The notes under the pieces: model-generated
What the model saw: the letters and a program-made list of their open reading frames with translations, nothing else
What the model was told of the DNA's origin: nothing
Database searches by the model: none
Shown: positions 6,694 to 8,863 of the stretch, piece after piece
Position numbering within the stretch: the stretch's first letter is position 1
Layout: each line of letters starts with the position of its first letter
Translations under genes and position numbers: made by a program
Source of the DNA: CAZAQB01 sp964487155
GTDB taxonomy: Bacteria; Pseudomonadota; Gammaproteobacteria; Nitrococcales; Nitrococcaceae
DNA: 8,863 nt
Direction of reading: 5' to 3'
Assembly: GCA_964487155.1 (NCBI GenBank)
Contig: CAZAQB010000140.1
Location: forward strand, 1 to 8,863

Positions 6694-6740
6694 AGCCCCG
6701 TTCATCAAGCGACCGCATCTCCCCATGTCCAGTTTTCCAC

Positions 6741-6932
6741 ATGCGCGTCAACCTCTACCCCAGCGCCATTACCCGGCTGGACTTCCAGCTCTCCCGAAGC
6801 CGCATCCCGCAGCACTGGGACACCACCCGGGACGGGCCCATCCCCTGGTCGGGGGTGCGGCTGTTCGCCACCAACAACGGCATGAACACGACCCGGGCCA
6901 TCACCGGCGGATCCCTGAACACAGCGCCGTAG
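6741..6932 (+). CDS. Short hypothetical reading frame ended by a REP element
   Basis: A 63-residue frame (MRVNLYPSAITRLDF...) that I do not recognise. Nearly every codon ends in G or C (exceptions ATT, CGA, GGA, ACA), like the real genes here, while the sequence upstream of the ATG loses this bias. That favours past or present coding on the plus strand. There is no ribosome-binding site. Its last codon and TAG stop fall in the first bases of the REP doublet at 6929, so the original 3' end may have been lost. It may be a gene fragment rather than a working gene. Confidence 0.35.
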   Translation: MRVNLYPSAITRLDFQLSRSRIPQHWDTTRDGPIPWSGVRLFATNNGMNTTRAITGGSLNTAP

Positions 6933-7015
6933 GTCGGTTGCTCCTGGCAACCGACAGGCCGCCGGGCGGTGACCGCCGTGGGGCAGATGTCGGCTGCCAT
7001 GAGCAGCCGACCTAC
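6929..7015. repeat. REP doublet (BIME-like) of two inverted hairpins
   Basis: An 87-bp unit bounded by GTAGG and CCTAC. The left hairpin has the perfect 9-bp stem GTCGGTTGC/GCAACCGAC with loop TCCTG. The right one has GTCGGCTGC/GCAGCCGAC with loop CATGA. Each is flanked on its outer side by GTAG or CTAC, so the two are inverted copies of one REP consensus. A GC-rich spacer (about 6958-6985) can form a third small hairpin. No REP-associated transposase gene is in the window. Confidence 0.85.
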
Positions 7016-7059
7016 AGCCACGCCTTGGCAAGGCGCTCCGTTGGGGCCGCGGCTCGGGT

Positions 7060-7571
7060 TTACTCCCGACACACGAAGTAGTCGTTCTGGGGGTCGTGCT
7101 CCAGGCGATGCACGGTGACGTCGGCGAAACCCGCCTGTCGCAGGTAGGCAAGCGCCCGCTCACGGCCCCACATGGTGCCCAGGCCCTCGCCGCCCTGGGC
7201 GAGCGACACGGTAATGCAGTGCATCAGCGAGACCGTGTACAGCAGCGTCCCGAGGGGGTGGTCCCGTTCGCCGTGGTGGTGACTGGAGGCGTGGATGTCC
7301 TGGGCCCAGCGCGGTGTTGCGCTCTCTTGAAAGGGAACCACCCTTGCGGCGAGAGCACGCCTTGCGCCAGACCCAGCGGCGACTCGCTGAGAGCGATCTG
7401 TGGGTATTGGGCAGGGCTGGGCCGGCCTCGGCGGCGCGCCGCCGTGCCCAGGCGATGGCCGATGGAGGTCATCAGCATCAGCCCGGCGCTGTTCAGCGCC
7501 TCCAGCAGGCGGCTCCCGAAATTGCCCGCGGGCTGGGATGGGGCGAGTGAAGCGTGAGCGTTCTGGCACAT
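7060..7571 (-). pseudogene. Internally deleted class I SAM-dependent methyltransferase
   Basis: Both ends of one protein family remain in different frames. The N-terminus begins at the ATG 7569-7571 (GAGG lies 9 bases upstream) with MCQNAHASL, then LLEALNSAGLMLMTSIGHRLG, the usual opening of winged-helix methyltransferases of the Rv2258c type. The C-terminus runs from DIHASSHHHGERDHPLG through LLYTVSLMHCITVSLAQGG and GLGTMWGRERA to HDPQNDYFVCRE and the TAA at 7060-7062. The middle, including the whole SAM-binding Rossmann core (about 200 residues), is missing. About 100 bases of unrecognised sequence (7315-7435) lie in its place. The gene should be non-functional. It is divergent from the regulator pseudogene at 7668. 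Confidence 0.85.
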
Positions 7572-7667
7572 GGCGCAGGTCCTCGGCTGTGGATCGGTGC
7601 ACGCAGTCTGGAGCCGAGGCTGGAAGGGGACTAAAGTCGATCCGGTCAGAATCCGGAGTTTTCTGCC
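7572..7667. promoter_or_regulatory. Divergent spacer between two pseudogenes
   Basis: This 96-bp spacer contains the ribosome-binding sites of both flanking remnants (GAGG before the methyltransferase start on the minus strand, GGAG before the regulator start on the plus strand) and presumably their former promoters. I could not identify convincing -10/-35 pairs. Confidence 0.4.
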
Positions 7668-8310
7668 ATGGCCGCGTCCGCCACCGCCCAGGCCGCGCGC
7701 CCCGTGATCGCGCTGCTGGCCCTGCCCGAGGCCACCGCCTCCACGGTCTACGGCATGTACGACCTGTTCGCCTCGGCGGGCCGGGACTGGGATCTGGTCA
7801 TGCACGGCCGGCCCGGCGCTTGCCGGGCGCTACCCCGCCGAGATCGCCTGGCTACGCGACTGCTACGCCGGCGGCTCGCTGCTGGCGGCTGCCTGCACCG
7901 GGACGCTGCTGTTCGCCGAGGCCGGGCTGCTGGACGGCCGGGACGCCACCATCCACTGGGCCTTCTGCGAGGCTTTGGTCCGGGCGTACCCGCGGGTTCG
8001 GGTGCACCGGGAGCGGGCCCTGGTGGCCACCGGCCCCGGCGAGCGGCTGATCATGGCGGGCGGCGGCACCACCTGGCTCGACCTGGCCCTCTACCTGGTC
8101 GGCCGGCTGGTGGGATTCGAGGAGGCCATGCGCATCGCCCGGCTGTACCTCATCGACTGGCACCAGGCCGGCCAGAAGCCCTTCGCCGCGCTGACCTGCA
8201 GCCGCCAGGGCGGCGACGCGGTGGTCGCCCGCTGCCAGCAATAGCTGGCCCAGCACTTTGACGCCCGCTCCCCGGTGGCCGGCGCCCTCGCCCTGAGCGG
8301 CCTGGGGGAG
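7668..8310 (+). pseudogene. Decayed GlxA-type (DJ-1/PfpI + AraC) transcriptional regulator
   Basis: The start ATG at 7668 opens a DJ-1/PfpI domain (RPVIALLALPEATASTVYGMYDLFASAGRDW, written here as its two halves RPVIALLALPEATASTVYG and MYDLFASAGRDW). At about 7817 homology jumps to another frame, LAGRYPAEIAWLRD, continuing through AACTGTLLFAEAGLLDG, HWAFCEALVRAYPRVRV, GGGTTWLDLALYLVGR and LYLIDWHQAGQKPF. Roughly 50 residues are missing at the jump. The second half meets TAG at 8242-8244 after RCQQ, where the family normally has Trp, so TGG to TAG is likely. Homology resumes after it (LAQHFDARSPVAGALALSGL) but ends near 8310, before the helix-turn-helix core. Three independent lesions make this a clear pseudogene. 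Confidence 0.88.
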
Positions 8311-8399
8311 GGCGCCGCTCCTCCCAGCGAGGGCTCCGGCACGGTGCTGCAACCGCCCCCGGGGCCCGGGCGTAGGGCTCCTCAGTCCCCGCCCCCTAC

Positions 8400-8825
8400 C
8401 AGCCTGTCGGACTTAGGGAGGCGGGTGAGAAACGGAGGCGGTTTTTTCGGTCATTTGAGGAGAATAGTGGGTACTATTTTACGAAAAGGAGCGGAAAAAG
8501 AGCCCCGTTTGCCGCCGCCGCAGTAAATCACGTTAAGGAGGCGCTGATTAATTCGTCGCTGCCGCGCTCGAGCCGATTTCGGTCATCTGGCCAGGCGCGG
8601 TGGCGGTCCGGTAGCCGTCGCTACCGGGCCGGCGCCGCAACACCGCCAGGGGCCGAAATCGGCCGAGCCCCAAGGGGTTGGCGCCTCAGAGCCGGCATTG
8701 CGGCGTTGCGAGGCTTGACCGTATTCCCGGATACGGCGCTGCGCCTCGCGCCTTGCACTGCCGGCTCTGAGGGGCCAACGCGGCGGCGAGGAATTAATCA
8801 GCGCCTCCTTAAGTCTGACAGGCTG
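8400..8825. mobile_element. MITE-like non-coding element with nested inverted repeats
   Basis: Outer 24-bp terminal inverted repeats (8400-8423 and 8802-8825, 22 of 24 matching) begin CAGCCTGTCGGACTTA. An inner pair (8533-8566 and 8779-8812, 32 of 34 matching) begins TTAA then GGAGGCGCTGATTAATTC. Within the inner unit lie two long stem-loops. One has arms 8567-8582/8653-8667 with inner stems 8601-8607/8642-8648 and 8609-8615/8620-8626. The other has arms 8677-8697/8759-8779 (20 of 21 matching) with inner stems 8708-8714/8743-8749 and 8719-8724/8731-8736. The left part (8424-8515) is unusually AT-rich and holds the hairpin AATAGT-GGGT-ACTATT (8463-8478). No transposase frame exists, so any mobility would need one elsewhere. 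Confidence 0.75.
8533..8812. repeat. Inner 280-bp palindromic unit of the element
   Basis: It is delimited by near-perfect 34-bp inverted repeats that each start with TTAA. The TTAA could be a target-site duplication around a smaller MITE whose true ends are GGAGGCGCTGATTAATTC. The right inner repeat overlaps the right outer repeat by 11 bases (8802-8812), while the left ones are 110 bp apart. This suggests either insertion of one element into another or two left ends. Confidence 0.65.
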
Positions 8826-8863
8826 CCAGGATGTGGTGCAGCCCCTGGCACTCCACCATGGGG
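8826..8863. other. Window-edge sequence, nothing identified
   Basis: Only 38 bases follow the element. No start, stop or motif allows assignment. It might continue the sequence interrupted by the element at 8400, but I saw no match across the insertion. Confidence 0.3.

Noticed and set aside
5746..6726. 326-codon minus-strand frame opposite the AraC regulator
   Set aside because: The plus-strand frame has clear AraC helix-turn-helix signatures; the antisense product has none.
6705..7163. Minus-strand frames over the REP doublet
   Set aside because: They run through both REP hairpins and lack the third-position GC bias that the plus-strand frame at 6741-6932 shows.
8400..8825. A CRISPR array or tRNA/rRNA gene in the repeat-rich right end
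   Set aside because: There are no regularly spaced direct repeats, and the hairpins do not form a cloverleaf with a TTC-type loop. The structure is nested inverted repeats.

Overview
The window is high-GC bacterial DNA with strong GC bias at third codon positions. The proteins (an XenA/YqjM-like Old Yellow Enzyme, a proteobacterial GST, a RelE/RHH pair, a Gly/Thr-linker lipoprotein) and the REP-type palindromes suggest a proteobacterium, most likely a gammaproteobacterium. I cannot name the genus. It is draft sequence: a run of exactly 100 Ns (3473-3572) sits inside one gene.

Layout from left to right. 1-267 holds no recognisable gene but is full of perfect short hairpins, including one at 208-236. 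A glutathione S-transferase follows (268-906, minus). Next is a compact RelE/ParE-type toxin and ribbon-helix-helix antitoxin pair (1082-1565, minus), bracketed by REP-like hairpins and then by two 74-bp direct repeats. The right repeat is the 3' end of a large lipoprotein gene (1783-4298, minus). That lipoprotein has a WD40-like/TolB-like beta-propeller followed by VCBS and cadherin-like domains. It looks frameshifted only because the 100-N gap separates two identical 55-bp ends. Collapsing them gives one intact reading frame of 786 residues.

A divergent region leads to an Old Yellow Enzyme (4593-5705, plus) and an AraC-family regulator (5845-6693, plus), probably a functional pair. The right third is decayed. 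It has a short orphan reading frame ended by a REP doublet (6929-7015), an internally deleted SAM-dependent methyltransferase pseudogene (7060-7571, minus), and a divergent pseudogene of a GlxA-type AraC regulator (7668-8310, plus) with a frameshifting deletion, an in-frame TAG and no DNA-binding domain. The window closes with a highly structured, non-coding, MITE-like element (about 8400-8825) with nested inverted repeats. Its outer terminal motif is also the core of the hairpin at 208-236.

The intact genes suggest redox detoxification (GST, OYE and its likely regulator), a surface lipoprotein and a stabilising toxin-antitoxin cassette. The most notable structures are the 74-bp repeats around the toxin-antitoxin module, the assembly artefact hiding an intact lipoprotein, and the nested repeat element beside two decayed genes. 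I saw no clearly new multi-gene system.
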